From assembly GCA_965220485.1 (NCBI GenBank), contig OZ244832.1, forward strand, positions 1,550,001 through 1,614,000: a stretch of DNA of 64,000 bases. The letters are read 5' to 3'. The position numbers and the translations under genes are program-made. The notes beneath the pieces are model-generated. The model had not been told where the DNA came from, searched no databases, and saw only the letters and a program-made list of their open reading frames with translations. The stretch's first letter is position 1. Each line of letters begins with the position of its first letter. Origin of the DNA: Aldehydirespirator sp965220485 (GTDB lineage Bacteria > Actinomycetota > Acidimicrobiia > Acidimicrobiales > Aldehydirespiratoraceae). Below, piece after piece: positions 25,848 through 34,983 of this stretch.

Positions 25848-27344
25848 TCAGTGCTCGTGATCTATCGGTGCCACGCCCTTCAGCGTCAGCAACAACCATC
25901 GTCCGAGTTTCAGCAGCGGATAGGCAAGGCGTGCGACCAACGGCGAACTAAAGACCAACCGGTTGAACTTGCTGAAGACGCCACGATTCTCGGAAAGGAG
26001 CGCAAGCACATTGAGCGCTTGGTGACCGACAAAATAGCGTCGATCAATCTTGACGACCATTCCGTCATTCAAGTCATGCGGCAAACTTCGGACTTCCTCT
26101 ACGACCGGTCCTCCTTGTCGGGCATCAACGAGAACCAATTCCTCGACCGACTGTTTCAGGTTCAAGTATTGAGCATAATTGCTGCACAGTGGACACTCGC
26201 CATCATAGATCAACCAGACTTGACGTGGTGTTCCACCTCGGTCTGATGATCGGAGGCGTTTCGATGTGCGGAACGGGATTCCAACTATCGGCAGCGACTG
26301 AACCACACCAGAAAGAGAAAACCGGGCAGGTGCCAGTGGAGACAATACCAAGAACAACCCTATCATGAGGATGTTATTGAAGAATGCGATATTCATGAGC
26401 CAGTCGCTTGCGACATGGAACAGCATGAGGATGACACCGAATGGTCGATGTAGATGCGGCCGAAACACAACCAAGAGCGCAAAGACCTCAATATAGAGTG
26501 TCAACCACCACATCGACTGGGCCAGATAGCCGTGTTGCAAAACGAAAGGTAGCAGACGCGGTAAATGGTCGACTTCAAGCAGTGCTCGATCCAAGAGGAT
26601 CCTTGTCATGGCGTCCAACGAAAGAACTTCAAGACGGCTGTTCCATATCTTCCAGAAACCTGCCAACGTATACGGCAACAATAGAATGCCCTGCGTAAAC
26701 CAGAAGACAGCGAGGCATGACAGCACATTCTCTCGCGTCATTCGATGGCTCTTGTTGCGACGGGGCAGGAACAACAATGTGAAACTGATCAAGAGGATGA
26801 CATGCTCGCCATGGTTGATTGAACCGTAGGAATTGCGCAGTGCGACGTAGAGCAGCAGATACAGGAATGTGCCCAACCGCCACATCAACACCCTCGGAAA
26901 GGCCGCGGCCGATATGGCGAATAGCAAACCGGCCGCTGTCACTGAGGTCCCGCTTGCGAGCCATCCCACTCCAGTGACCGGTTGCAACAGCTTGATGGGC
27001 CAGAGCGGGGCAGTGGGAGGTCCTCCCAAATAGGCCCTGTCAAGTGCTACTACTGACGCGCCTATTCTGTAGGCAATAAACAGGTAGTAGAACCGGCTAA
27101 GCAATATAATGTCGGCTGCCGCGCGGCCGAGATCTGCCGGGGAGCGGCGCTCAACAGTGCCGACTTGAAGTAGAGACTTACGAATCCAGCGCATCAACCG
27201 CGGCGCGCGCGTGGATATGCTGATAGTGTTGCGGTTCGTGCCCACAATCTGCCTGTTATCCTTGTCGATGCTTCGACCCTGCCCTGCAACGTAGCCTACT
27301 CTGCTTGCGTTGACGGGCTGATACGGCCAGTCTCGGTATTCCAT
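25848..27344 (-). CDS. HTTM-like membrane protein fused to DCC-type thiol oxidoreductase domain
   Basis: 498 residues as drawn. An alternative ATG at 27194 would remove 50 polar residues that show no domain. Roughly residues 70-360 contain about eight membrane helices and resemble the HTTM/vitamin-K-carboxylase-like fold (YGSINHGEHVILLISFTLLF, FHVASDWLMNIAFFNN). The C-terminal ~130 residues are a DUF393/DCC domain: VWLIYDGECPLCSNYAQYL carries the DxxCPLC thiol pair, followed by ALNVLALLS. Fusion or pairing of these domains is common in bacteria; the substrate is unknown. GC is lower than in neighbouring genes, suggesting acquisition. The stop of the next gene lies 48 bases inside the long version of this one. 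Confidence 0.72.
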   Translation of the reverse strand: MEYRDWPYQPVNASRVGYVAGQGRSIDKDNRQIVGTNRNTISISTRAPRLMRWIRKSLLQVGTVERRSPADLGRAAADIILLSRFYYLFIAYRIGASVVALDRAYLGGPPTAPLWPIKLLQPVTGVGWLASGTSVTAAGLLFAISAAAFPRVLMWRLGTFLYLLLYVALRNSYGSINHGEHVILLISFTLLFLPRRNKSHRMTRENVLSCLAVFWFTQGILLLPYTLAGFWKIWNSRLEVLSLDAMTRILLDRALLEVDHLPRLLPFVLQHGYLAQSMWWLTLYIEVFALLVVFRPHLHRPFGVILMLFHVASDWLMNIAFFNNILMIGLFLVLSPLAPARFSLSGVVQSLPIVGIPFRTSKRLRSSDRGGTPRQVWLIYDGECPLCSNYAQYLNLKQSVEELVLVDARQGGPVVEEVRSLPHDLNDGMVVKIDRRYFVGHQALNVLALLSENRGVFSKFNRLVFSSPLVARLAYPLLKLGRWLLLTLKGVAPIDHEH

Positions 27345-27826
27345 CGGCCCACTACTGCACGCGGTTGAAAGAAGTCCGTTCTGGTTGCGTCTCCAGCAAC
27401 TAGATCATCTATTTTGTCCCGTACATCATGCAGATCTATCTCGGCCTTAATGATACTGAAATCGACGTCGTGCTCGCCAACGTAGCGCCAAATAATCGGG
27501 TAGAGTATGTCCGCTACTGTGTCATCGCAATTGATGTTCTTGTTGCACGCCACGGCTGACGTTCTGAGCGCCTTCCAGTCCCGTATATCAGAACTTGGAA
27601 TCAGGTAGTAGTCCTCCTCCGTCTGCTGGCCGTCTACGGCATCTATAACGAGCGCGTATTCTGATGTCTGCCATTTTGGGATACTATCAAAAAGCGACCA
27701 AGAAAAAAAGGGAAAGACTTCAGCATGCTCCTCTTCGAGTACCGAGTTTAGCGGGATCATGACAAGATAGAGGGCAAAAAAGGCTAGAATAAGTAGCCTT
27801 GCTAGCCGATAGCGGTTCTTGGGCAA
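27296..27826 (-). CDS. Single-pass membrane protein of unknown function, partner of the HTTM/DCC gene
   Basis: 176 residues from a TTG at 27826, chosen because CGAGGA lies about 8 bases before it; the open frame continues upstream but reads as low-complexity Pro/Arg-rich shadow. A hydrophobic helix (ARLLILAFFALYLVMIP) at residues 8-26 anchors a soluble ~150-residue domain that is acidic and carries two cysteines (CNKNINC). It reads into and slightly overlaps the HTTM/DCC gene, so the two are probably one operon. Low GC matches that gene. Small membrane partners often sit beside HTTM proteins; I do not recognise this family. Confidence 0.6.
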   Translation of the reverse strand: MPKNRYRLARLLILAFFALYLVMIPLNSVLEEEHAEVFPFFSWSLFDSIPKWQTSEYALVIDAVDGQQTEEDYYLIPSSDIRDWKALRTSAVACNKNINCDDTVADILYPIIWRYVGEHDVDFSIIKAEIDLHDVRDKIDDLVAGDATRTDFFQPRAVVGRWNTETGRISPSTQAE

Positions 27827-28023
27827 AGCGGTTGTCCTCGTGAGTCTTGGGCAAGTCCTACCGGTGGTTGCGACTGAGAGTAGCGTAGACGCTGTGGGCT
27901 GAGATCCGGTCGTGGGGCTTGCGGGGCATGGTGTTGAGGTGGTCCTCGATGATCGCTGGGCGAAATGATGCTGGACTGCCACGGCCTCCCGTTCTGCGAT
28001 CCGGCCCCTGTCGCTGAACTCGC

Positions 28024-29454
28024 TCAGTAGCGGTAGTGGTCCGGCTTGTACGGCCCGTCGACGTCCACGCCGAGGTAGTCGGCCTGCCGGGGGGTGAGCC
28101 TGGTCAGGCGGATGCCCAGAGCGTCGAGGTGCAGCCGGGCCACCTCCTCGTCGAGGCGGCGGGGCAGCGTGGTCACGGCGACTGGCATGGAGTCGGCGTT
28201 GGCGTGCAGGTCCATCTGGGCCAGGACCTGGTTGGTGAAGCTGCACGACATCACGAAGCTCGGATGCCCGGTGGCGTTGCCCAGATTGAGCAGGCGACCC
28301 TCCGAGAGGACTATCACCGAGTGGCCGTCACCGAAGACGTACTCGTCCACCTGCGGCTTGATGCCGACCCTCTGAACGTCGGACATGCGTTTCAGCCCGG
28401 CCACATCCACCTCGTTGTCGAAGTGGCCGATGTTGCCCACGATGGCCTGGTGCTTCATGCGGGCCATGTGCCCGGCACTGATGACGCCCGCATTGCCGGT
28501 GGCGGTGACGAATACGTCGCCGCTGGCCACCACCGCCTCCAGGGTGTTCACCTCATAGCCCTCCATGGCCGCCTGCAGGGCGCAGATCGGGTCGATCTCG
28601 GTGATGATCACTCTGGCTCCCTGGCCCCGCAAAGCGGCCGCGCAGCCCTTGCCGACATCGCCGAAGCCGCACACCACAGCCACCTTCCCGCCGATCATGA
28701 CGTCGGTGGCCCGGTTGATCCCGTCGATCAGCGAGTGCCGGCAGCCGTAGTGGTTGTCGAACTTGGACTTGGTGACCGAGTCGTTCACATTCACGGCCGG
28801 GAACAGCAACTCGCCCCGCTCCAGCATCTGCTGCAGCCGCATCACGCCCGTGGTCGTCTCCTCCGATACCCCCCGGATGGACGGCACGATCCGGGAGAAG
28901 AACCCACCGTCGTCGGAGGCGATCAACCGCAGCCGGTCGAGGAACACCGACCACTCCTCGGAGTCGTCGTCCGCGGCCTCGGGCACCGCCCCGGCCCGCT
29001 CGCACTCGAGCCCCTTGTGCACCAGCAGAGTGGCGTCGCCGCCGTCGTCGAGGATGAGGCTCGGCCCGCGGTCGTCGGGCCAGCGGAAGATCTGCTCGGT
29101 ACACCACCAGTATTCGGCGAGGGTCTCCCCCTTCCAAGCGAACACCGGCACGCCCCGGGGTTCGTCGACGGTGCCGCCGGGACCGACGGCGACGGCCGCG
29201 GCGGCGTGGTCCTGGGTGGAGAAGATGTTGCAGCTCGCCCACCGGACCTGGGCGCCCAGAGCAACCAGCGTCTCGATGAGCACTGCGGTCTGAACGGTCA
29301 TGTGCAGCGATCCGGCGATCCGGGCGCCGGCCAGGGGCTGACTGTCTGTGTAGCGGCCCCGCAGCGCCATCAGCCCAGGCATCTCGTGCTCGGCCAGGCG
29401 GATCTCGGCACGGCCGAGCGAAGCCAGAGACAAGTCAGCGACACGCAAGTCCAT
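28024..29454 (-). CDS. sahH: Adenosylhomocysteinase
   Basis: 476 residues. It hydrolyses S-adenosylhomocysteine to adenosine and homocysteine in the methyl cycle. Hallmarks are SLHMTVQTAVLIETL, SCNIFSTQDHAAAA, the insert of the long actinobacterial type around residues 150-200, NVNDSVTKSKFDNHYGCRHS, the NAD motif VAVVCGFGDVGKGCA, GNIGHFDNEVD and the C-terminal PDHYRY. Length matches Mycobacterium SahH. It is one of the group running toward manA and manB, as in M. tuberculosis. No SAH riboswitch was recognised upstream. Confidence 0.97.
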   Translation of the reverse strand: MDLRVADLSLASLGRAEIRLAEHEMPGLMALRGRYTDSQPLAGARIAGSLHMTVQTAVLIETLVALGAQVRWASCNIFSTQDHAAAAVAVGPGGTVDEPRGVPVFAWKGETLAEYWWCTEQIFRWPDDRGPSLILDDGGDATLLVHKGLECERAGAVPEAADDDSEEWSVFLDRLRLIASDDGGFFSRIVPSIRGVSEETTTGVMRLQQMLERGELLFPAVNVNDSVTKSKFDNHYGCRHSLIDGINRATDVMIGGKVAVVCGFGDVGKGCAAALRGQGARVIITEIDPICALQAAMEGYEVNTLEAVVASGDVFVTATGNAGVISAGHMARMKHQAIVGNIGHFDNEVDVAGLKRMSDVQRVGIKPQVDEYVFGDGHSVIVLSEGRLLNLGNATGHPSFVMSCSFTNQVLAQMDLHANADSMPVAVTTLPRRLDEEVARLHLDALGIRLTRLTPRQADYLGVDVDGPYKPDHYRY

Positions 29455-29525
29455 AGAAAGCAGAAGCTATCCCTGCTCCAGGTGTGAGCGAGACGGGCGG
29501 CGGCTGACGGGCCCCAACCGGCGGC

Positions 29526-29813
29526 TTATGGCCCAGGGACGAGACTGATGCCTCCCATCAGAGGAATGTCGGTGTCGCCGTCGGCCAGCTTGAGATCGGC
29601 CCATCCCACCAGCACCGACTCCAAGTAAGCGATGGCGTCCTCGGCGGTCGTTCCGTAGGCCCACGCGCCGGGGCAGCCCTCGACGGTCGCGACCAGATAC
29701 TCGGTGTCCTCCGCGTCGGCGACGATCGCTTGCCGGGCCGCCGCGGCAGCCCACTGGCGCACCCGTTCTGCCGTTGCATCCTTCGAGCGTGCCGTGACCG
29801 TCATATCCTGCAT
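29526..29813 (-). CDS. HicB-like small protein
   Basis: 95 residues from the ATG at 29813; ATGs at 29804 and 29864 are also in frame. The core is YLVATVEGCPGAWAYGTTAEDA followed by a helix and VGWADLKLADGDTDIPLMGG, the partial RNase-H-like fold of HicB antitoxins. No HicA toxin is adjacent and there is no C-terminal DNA-binding helix, so it may be an orphan regulator or a relic. It lies between sahH and manA on the same strand. Confidence 0.65.
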   Translation of the reverse strand: MQDMTVTARSKDATAERVRQWAAAAARQAIVADAEDTEYLVATVEGCPGAWAYGTTAEDAIAYLESVLVGWADLKLADGDTDIPLMGGISLVPGP

Positions 29814-29946
29814 CCCGCCATCGGGTTCGCATGCCTGTCGAGCAAGATTACTGGCCCCGACCACCGGATGCTCTACGACTCATTGCACCTAACTCGTCGC
29901 TAACCACGCCCGCACCACAGCAGTCGGCGTCAACGTGAACTGCGGC

Positions 29947-31113
29947 CTACCGCTCGGCCTCAAGAACGCTGGCGCAGAACAGCGTGCCCCGGCCCTCCAG
30001 GATTATCTCAGGCTCGTCGGCGGCGGACCAGGCCGCGGCGCCGCGGTCGAGGGTCACCCCGTTCGCCTCGACGCAGCCTTGGGTGCACATCAGCACTGCG
30101 GGTCCCGCAGCCACCGGCAGCGACCCGTCCACATCCAGTCGGCGCAACAAGAACTCCGCCGCGGTCATGCGGTAAGTGGCCACGCCGTCGGCTGGCTCGG
30201 GACGCTGGACCGGAGCGCTCGATGCGGCGCCGTCCACGATCTCCACCAGTGCGGCCCGGTCCACGTGCTTGGACGTCAGACCGCCCCGCACAACGTTGTC
30301 CGAGTCGGCCATGAGCTCCACTGCGGTGCCGCCCAGATGGGCGTGGAGGCATCCCGCCTCCAGGAACAGGGCCTCGCCCGGCGCCAGCACGACATGGTTC
30401 AACAGCAGCGCCACCGCGACCGCGGTGTCGCCCGGGTAGCGGGCCCCCAGACCGGCCACCGCGGACCGGAGCCCGGACCATTCATCGTCGTAGGCTGCGG
30501 CCGCGCAGGCCTCTGCCGCAGCCTCAGCCAGCGCTGTCGCCGCGGGTCGATCGAGGGCCAGCAGCCATGCGAGGACATCGCGCATCTGCAATCCCGACAC
30601 CCTGGCGAGGCGATGCCGAAGGGAGTCGAGGGCCGGCGCGTCGAGGGTGTCGAGCAGAACCGCGGTCCGCTGTGGATCTCGGAACCCGCACAGCGCCTCG
30701 AAATCGCTCAGCGCACAGATCAGCTCGGGCTTGGCTGAGCGGTCCCGGAACATCCGTCGCGGCGAGTCCCGGGGTATGCCCATGGCCTCCTCGCGCTCGA
30801 ATCCCGCCGCGGCCTGCTCCGCCGACGGGTGGGCCTGAAGAGACAGGGGCGCAGCCGCGGCCAACACCTTCAACAAGAACGGCAGCCGACCGTAACTCGA
30901 CGCCACCGCGGGGCCGAGCGCGGCAGCCGGGTCGGAGGCGATCAGCCGATCCAGTGGCTCCGCTCGCGCTCCCACCGTCGCCGGCGCGGCCGGATGGGCA
31001 CCCAGCCACAGTTCGGCCCAGGGCTCCCCGGTCCCGGGACGACCGAGCAGGTCGGGAATGGCGGTGAGCGACCCCCAGTCGTAGCTGCGTACCGCTCCCT
31101 CGATCAACTCCAT
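29947..31113 (-). CDS. manA: Mannose-6-phosphate isomerase, class I
   Basis: 388 residues. It interconverts fructose 6-phosphate and mannose 6-phosphate, feeding GDP-mannose synthesis. The type I signature is visible: SYDWGSLTAIPDLLGRPGTGEPWAELWLGAHPAAP, LLKVLAAAAPLSLQAHPS with zinc ligands Q and H, KPELICALSDFEALCGFR, and AGCLHAHLGGTAVELMADSDNVVRGGLTSKHVD near residue 255. It starts 33 bases after the stop of the PGI/PMI gene and lies in the same run as manB. Confidence 0.95.
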   Translation of the reverse strand: MELIEGAVRSYDWGSLTAIPDLLGRPGTGEPWAELWLGAHPAAPATVGARAEPLDRLIASDPAAALGPAVASSYGRLPFLLKVLAAAAPLSLQAHPSAEQAAAGFEREEAMGIPRDSPRRMFRDRSAKPELICALSDFEALCGFRDPQRTAVLLDTLDAPALDSLRHRLARVSGLQMRDVLAWLLALDRPAATALAEAAAEACAAAAYDDEWSGLRSAVAGLGARYPGDTAVAVALLLNHVVLAPGEALFLEAGCLHAHLGGTAVELMADSDNVVRGGLTSKHVDRAALVEIVDGAASSAPVQRPEPADGVATYRMTAAEFLLRRLDVDGSLPVAAGPAVLMCTQGCVEANGVTLDRGAAAWSAADEPEIILEGRGTLFCASVLEAER

Positions 31114-31146
31114 GCCGCGACTGTTCCCACCCCGGTCCGCGGCGAC

Positions 31147-32109
31147 TCAGGAAGTATCGGGGCGATCGGTGCCGCGCCGGGCCGCTACCTCTGCTACCGC
31201 GTCCCCGACCAGCACCAGGTCCAGCAACTGCGCCAGGGCGCCATTGCCCTCGGCCCTCACCTCGTAGGTGGCGGCCACCGCGGCGCCCAGCAGGTCGATG
31301 CGGTCGGCAAGCCCTCGGGGCTCGAAGTCGTGGCGAAGCACGATCGCGGCGACGCCAGCAGGGATCCGCTGGGCTAGCGTGGCCCACGACGCGGCCTCGG
31401 CCTCGTCGGCCGGGAGGTTGCGCCGCACCGACGAGACGCCGCCGACCCGGTCCAGCCGGTGGACCCAACGGCGGGCGGCGTGCTTGCCCACGCCCCCTGC
31501 GCCGCAGACAACGGCCATGCGGCCCCGGACGCTCTCGGCCAGAGCCTCCACCGGCTCAGGGTCGGCATCCATGAGCCGGTGGCGAGCCTCTATCTGCTCG
31601 GCGCTCTCCGAGATCAGCCGGTTCATGCCGGCCAGCACGCCGACACGCTCGAGCAACACGAGCACCGGCACGATCACCACCCCAAGTCCGGCAGCCGGGG
31701 CGACACGAGGATCAACCCTGGTGACCGGTATGCCCGAGCCCGTGCACAGCTCCATCAACTCGCCTCCGGAGGTGACCGCCACCATGTGCGCTCCGCTGGC
31801 CTGAGCGATCCGGGCCGCCGCCACAGTCGGCTGATCGTCACCCGACTGCGACACGGCCACCACCAGCGAGGACTCCGAGAGCCAGGCCGGGCTGATCCCG
31901 CCCGTGGCGAGAACCGGCACCGAGCCCTGCAAGTGAGCGACCGACTCCACCACGTCCCCGGCCACCCCTCCGCCGCCCGCGCCCACGATCACGACCTCCG
32001 AGATGTCGCCGGGACCGGGCAGGCCCTCGACATCGGTAGCAGCCACTGCTGCGTCGCGCACCTGGTCGGGCAGGTGCCGGAGCGCCTCGAACAGATCGTC
32101 GCTGGCCAC
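31147..32109 (-). CDS. SIS-domain phosphoglucose/phosphomannose isomerase-like protein
   Basis: 320 residues from GTG 32109. Two SIS subdomains are visible: GAGGGGVAGDVVESVAHLQGSVPVLATGG and AVSQSGDDQPTVAAARIAQASGAHMVAVTSGG (phosphosugar Ser loop), then a second half with VCGAGGVGKHAARRWVHRL. This matches the bifunctional PGI/PMI family linking glucose, fructose and mannose 6-phosphates. It lies between manA and a Trm112-like gene, the order seen in Mycobacterium around Rv3255c-Rv3257c, and is probably co-transcribed with manB. The activity split is unknown. Confidence 0.88.
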   Translation of the reverse strand: MASDDLFEALRHLPDQVRDAAVAATDVEGLPGPGDISEVVIVGAGGGGVAGDVVESVAHLQGSVPVLATGGISPAWLSESSLVVAVSQSGDDQPTVAAARIAQASGAHMVAVTSGGELMELCTGSGIPVTRVDPRVAPAAGLGVVIVPVLVLLERVGVLAGMNRLISESAEQIEARHRLMDADPEPVEALAESVRGRMAVVCGAGGVGKHAARRWVHRLDRVGGVSSVRRNLPADEAEAASWATLAQRIPAGVAAIVLRHDFEPRGLADRIDLLGAAVAATYEVRAEGNGALAQLLDLVLVGDAVAEVAARRGTDRPDTS

Positions 32110-32124
32110 GGTCCGCTGCTTCCC

Positions 32125-32403
32125 TCAGGCCTCTTGGCCGCCGGCGTCGTCAGCCTCGCCAAGATCGCCGACGTCGAACGTGGGGCGGATTCCGTCGGCC
32201 TCCGCTCTGGCCACCAAGCGCCCGTGCTCGGCGTCGTCCACCGAGGAGGCCTCCTCGGTCAGCATCACCGGGATCCCGTCCTCCACCCGGTAGCGGAGTC
32301 GCAGCCGAGGGTTGTACAGCGCCTGCTCGTCCTCGAAGTAGAGCAACGGACCCTTGTCCACGGGACAGGCGAGGATCTCCAACAGGCGGGCATCGAGTGT
32401 CAC
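32125..32403 (-). CDS. Trm112/UPF0434-like small protein
   Basis: 92 residues from a GTG. It reads LDARLLEILACPVDKGPLLYFEDEQALYNPRLRLRYRVEDGIPVML, the Trm112-like core with a single CPxDKG corner in place of the usual zinc-site pair. Members often sit between PGI/PMI and manB in actinobacteria; the function is unknown, and some act as methyltransferase activators. It starts 15 bases before the PGI/PMI gene on the same strand, so they form an operon. Confidence 0.85.
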   Translation of the reverse strand: MTLDARLLEILACPVDKGPLLYFEDEQALYNPRLRLRYRVEDGIPVMLTEEASSVDDAEHGRLVARAEADGIRPTFDVGDLGEADDAGGQEA

Positions 32404-32499
32404 GGCAGAGCCACCTCCCGAGGGTGGGCGGACGGTGCCCAGATGCTACTTAGAGCGAGCGCGACCGGGTGAAGGCCCTTCACGTCGAGACGGGGTATC

Positions 32500-32601
32500 T
32501 CCCGCTCTTGTTCGCTGCGCTCACGGGCCGCTCGGGCCACGGCCTCGCTCCACGCCTCGGGGAGGTTCTTCAAAGATGGCTGCCTATCCGCTCGGCCTCT
32601 T
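32500..32601 (-). repeat. Dispersed ~100-bp intergenic repeat at the 3' end of manB
   Basis: Blocks B and A on the minus strand; block A supplies the last residues K-R-P-S-G and the TAG stop of manB. Confidence 0.85.
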
Positions 32602-33939
32602 GGTGATCAGGGCGCGTACCTCAGCGACTCGCTCACGAACTTCGTCGGGGTCTCCGGCCTCGAGGTTCAGGCGCAGCAGAGGTTCGGTGTTGGACGGCCT
32701 GAGGTTGAACCACCAGTCGCCGCAATCGACGCTGAGGCCGTCCAGGCGATCCTGCCGGCAACCCTCGAACGCAGCCGCCACCCGCTCGATCACCGCGGCA
32801 GAGTCGGGAACCTGGGTATTGATCTCTCCCGACGTCGAATAGCGGTCGAGCGGAGCGACCAGGTCGCTGAGACGGCCGTCGTGTCGGCTGAGCGCCTCCA
32901 GCACGATCAGCACCGCGACCATGGCGCTGTCCGCGCCGAAACTGTCCCGGAAATAGTAGTGACCGGAGTGCTCGCCCCCGAACACCGCACCGCTGGAGGC
33001 CATCGCCTGCTTCATGAACGAGTGCCCGACCCGGGCCCGCATGGTGCGACCTCCCAACTCCGACACGATCTGGGGGAGAGCCCTGGAGCAGATCACGTTG
33101 TGCAGGATCGTCGCGCCGGGCTCGCGCCCGAGCATCACGGTCGCGATGAGCGCCGCGGTGAGCGAGCCCGACAGGGGCCGGGCCGACTCGTCCACCACGA
33201 ACACCCGGTCGGCGTCGCCATCGAAGGAAAAGCCGGCGTCGGCGCCGGTGGCCTCCACCCGATCCTGCAAGTCCCGCAGGTTCTCGGGCTTGAGGGGGTC
33301 GGCGGGGTGGTTGGGGAACGTGCCGTCGAGCTCCGGATAGAGGTAATCGACCTCGAAGGGCAGCGCGTCGAGCACGGCCGGAACCACCAGTCCGCCCATG
33401 CCGTTGGCGGTGTCCACCGCCAGTCGCAGCGGTTTCAGGGCGCTGAGGCTGACATACGACAGCACGTGCTCGACGTAGCGGTCCAGCAGGTCGCGCCGGG
33501 TGGTGGTTCCGGGCAGGGCCGATCGCGCCGGCCCCGAGGCGACCCGGGCCTTGACCTCCTCGAGACCCGTGCCGGTCCCGATCGGCGACGCACCCGGACC
33601 GCAGAGCTTGATGCCGTTGTAGCCGACCGGATTGTGCGACGCGGTGAACATCGCGCCGGGCGCGTTGAGCACCCCGGAGGCGAAGTACACCATCTCCGTC
33701 GCGCACATGCCGATGTCGATCACGTCGACGCCGGCCGCAGCCGCGCCCCGGCAGAAGGCACCGGACAGCTCCAAACCGTCGGGACGCATGTCGCGGCCGA
33801 CCACGACGCGGGTCGCACCACGATCGCGCCCGTGGCCGCCGAAGGCGGCACCGATGGCGAAGCACGCTTCGGCGTCGATCTCGGAGCCGACGATCCCGCG
33901 GATGTCGTAGGCCTTGAAGATGGCGTCGAGATCGGCCAC
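32584..33939 (-). CDS. manB: Phosphomannomutase/phosphoglucomutase
   Basis: 451 residues from GTG 33939, where VADLDAIFKAYDIRG begins; the longer frame to 33999 reads through a dispersed repeat. The catalytic phosphoserine loop is GAMFTASHNPVGYNGIKLCG, the metal loop SFDGDADRVFVVD, the sugar loop FGGEHSGHYYFRD and the phosphate loop RPSNTEPLLRLN. It interconverts mannose 6- and 1-phosphate for GDP-mannose. The last residues and the stop codon lie in a dispersed repeat, so this repeat landed exactly at the 3' end. It is in the manA-PGI/PMI-Trm112 group. Confidence 0.95.
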   Translation of the reverse strand: MADLDAIFKAYDIRGIVGSEIDAEACFAIGAAFGGHGRDRGATRVVVGRDMRPDGLELSGAFCRGAAAAGVDVIDIGMCATEMVYFASGVLNAPGAMFTASHNPVGYNGIKLCGPGASPIGTGTGLEEVKARVASGPARSALPGTTTRRDLLDRYVEHVLSYVSLSALKPLRLAVDTANGMGGLVVPAVLDALPFEVDYLYPELDGTFPNHPADPLKPENLRDLQDRVEATGADAGFSFDGDADRVFVVDESARPLSGSLTAALIATVMLGREPGATILHNVICSRALPQIVSELGGRTMRARVGHSFMKQAMASSGAVFGGEHSGHYYFRDSFGADSAMVAVLIVLEALSRHDGRLSDLVAPLDRYSTSGEINTQVPDSAAVIERVAAAFEGCRQDRLDGLSVDCGDWWFNLRPSNTEPLLRLNLEAGDPDEVRERVAEVRALITKRPSG

Positions 33940-33970
33940 TGCGCCCGGCAATCTAGCCGCTTGCTCGCCC

Positions 33971-34069
33971 AGAGGCCGAGCGGATAGGCCGCAGCTCACG
34001 AGAAGCTTCCGAGGGGCTGAGCGAGGCCGTGGCCCGAGCGGCCCGTGAGCGCAGCGAACAAGAGCGGGA
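33971..34069 (+). repeat. Dispersed ~100-bp intergenic repeat
   Basis: Block A (AGAGGCCGAGCGGATAGG) at 33971 and block B ending AAGAGCGGGA at 34069, on the plus strand, opposite to the flanking genes manB and the GT2 gene. Confidence 0.85.
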
Positions 34070-34091
34070 AGAGGACCTCACCGCGAGACGG

Positions 34092-34847
34092 TCACCCATT
34101 CGCGCGCGCTCGCTGCGGATAGCGGCCGAGCAGCGCTCGCATCCTGATGCGGCACATGTCGAGCACAAGCTCCCACCCGTCGCTGACGACCCGCACCGAC
34201 GACACGCCGCTGTTGACCACCTCTACCGGCACCGGGCGCACGTCCATGCCCAGACGGCCGGCCAGGAAGAGCACCTCGATGTCAAAGGAGAACCTGTCCA
34301 TTACCGACGCGTCCAGCACCACGCCCACCGCTCGCCGGGAGAACGCCTTCAAGCCGCATTGGGTGTCGCCCCGGCCGAGCCTCAGCAGCCCGCGCAGCAG
34401 GCCCACGGCGAGGCTGCCTGCTCTTCGCAACCCGGACGGGTCGGTCACGGCCACCGAGTCGGGATGATGCCGATCGCCGACGGCCACATCGGCGCCCCTC
34501 TCGACCTCGTCGAGCAGTCCCACAAGCTGGCTGGGCGCGTACGCGAGATCGGCGTCGGTGAACGCCACCACTGATCCCGAAGCGGCCTGCATCCCGGCCC
34601 TTACCGCCTCTCCCTTTCCCCGGTTGACCGGGAACTCCACCACGACGTCAGCGCCCGCGGTCCGAGCCGCGGCGGCGGTGCCGTCGTCGGAGCCGTCGTC
34701 GACGACAACGATCTCCGCGCCGCCCTCGGCGCTCACTCCTTCCAGCGCGGCGCGCAGCGCGGCCACAGTGTCGCCGATGCGGCTGGCCTCGCGGTAGGCC
34801 GGCACAACCACCGAGAGCCTCACGGCTGCACCGACTCCGGGCCGCAT
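34092..34847 (-). CDS. Family 2 glycosyltransferase (dolichyl/polyprenyl-phosphate sugar type)
   Basis: 251 residues from the ATG at 34847, with GTG 34823 as alternative; the longer frame up to 34997 reads through a dispersed repeat. The GT2 signature is SVVVPAYREASRIGDTV, EIVVVDDGSDDGT, VNRGKGEAVRAGM and the DxD-like FTDADLAY; Q-C-G-L-K-A-F-S-R and DRFSFDIEVLFLAGRLG follow. It resembles polyprenyl-phosphate glucosyltransferases, cytoplasmic with donor GDP- or UDP-sugar, supplying lipid-linked sugars to envelope enzymes. It lies just upstream of a large membrane protein that may use that product. The donor is not known. Confidence 0.88.
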   Translation of the reverse strand: MRPGVGAAVRLSVVVPAYREASRIGDTVAALRAALEGVSAEGGAEIVVVDDGSDDGTAAAARTAGADVVVEFPVNRGKGEAVRAGMQAASGSVVAFTDADLAYAPSQLVGLLDEVERGADVAVGDRHHPDSVAVTDPSGLRRAGSLAVGLLRGLLRLGRGDTQCGLKAFSRRAVGVVLDASVMDRFSFDIEVLFLAGRLGMDVRPVPVEVVNSGVSSVRVVSDGWELVLDMCRIRMRALLGRYPQRARANG

Positions 34848-34881
34848 GGCTCGGCCGAGTCGAGTCCAGACCTCTCGGGCC

Positions 34882-34982
34882 CAGAGGCCGAGCGAATTGG
34901 CCGCAGTCTCGCGGGGATTGCGCGAGGCGTTGAGCGAGGCCGTGGCCCGAGCGGCCCGGGAGCGCAGCGAACAAGAGCGGGA
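34882..34982 (+). repeat. Dispersed ~100-bp intergenic repeat
   Basis: Block A at 34882 and block B ending at 34982 on the plus strand, filling the gap between the GT2 gene and the large membrane protein gene. Confidence 0.85.
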
Positions 34983-34983
34983 A

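Noticed and set aside
29455..29525. SAH or SAM riboswitch before sahH
   Set aside because: The short upstream region shows only a small hairpin and none of the conserved riboswitch cores I know.
33940..33999. N-terminal extension of manB to 33999
   Set aside because: It reads through block A of the dispersed repeat; the family start is the GTG at 33939.
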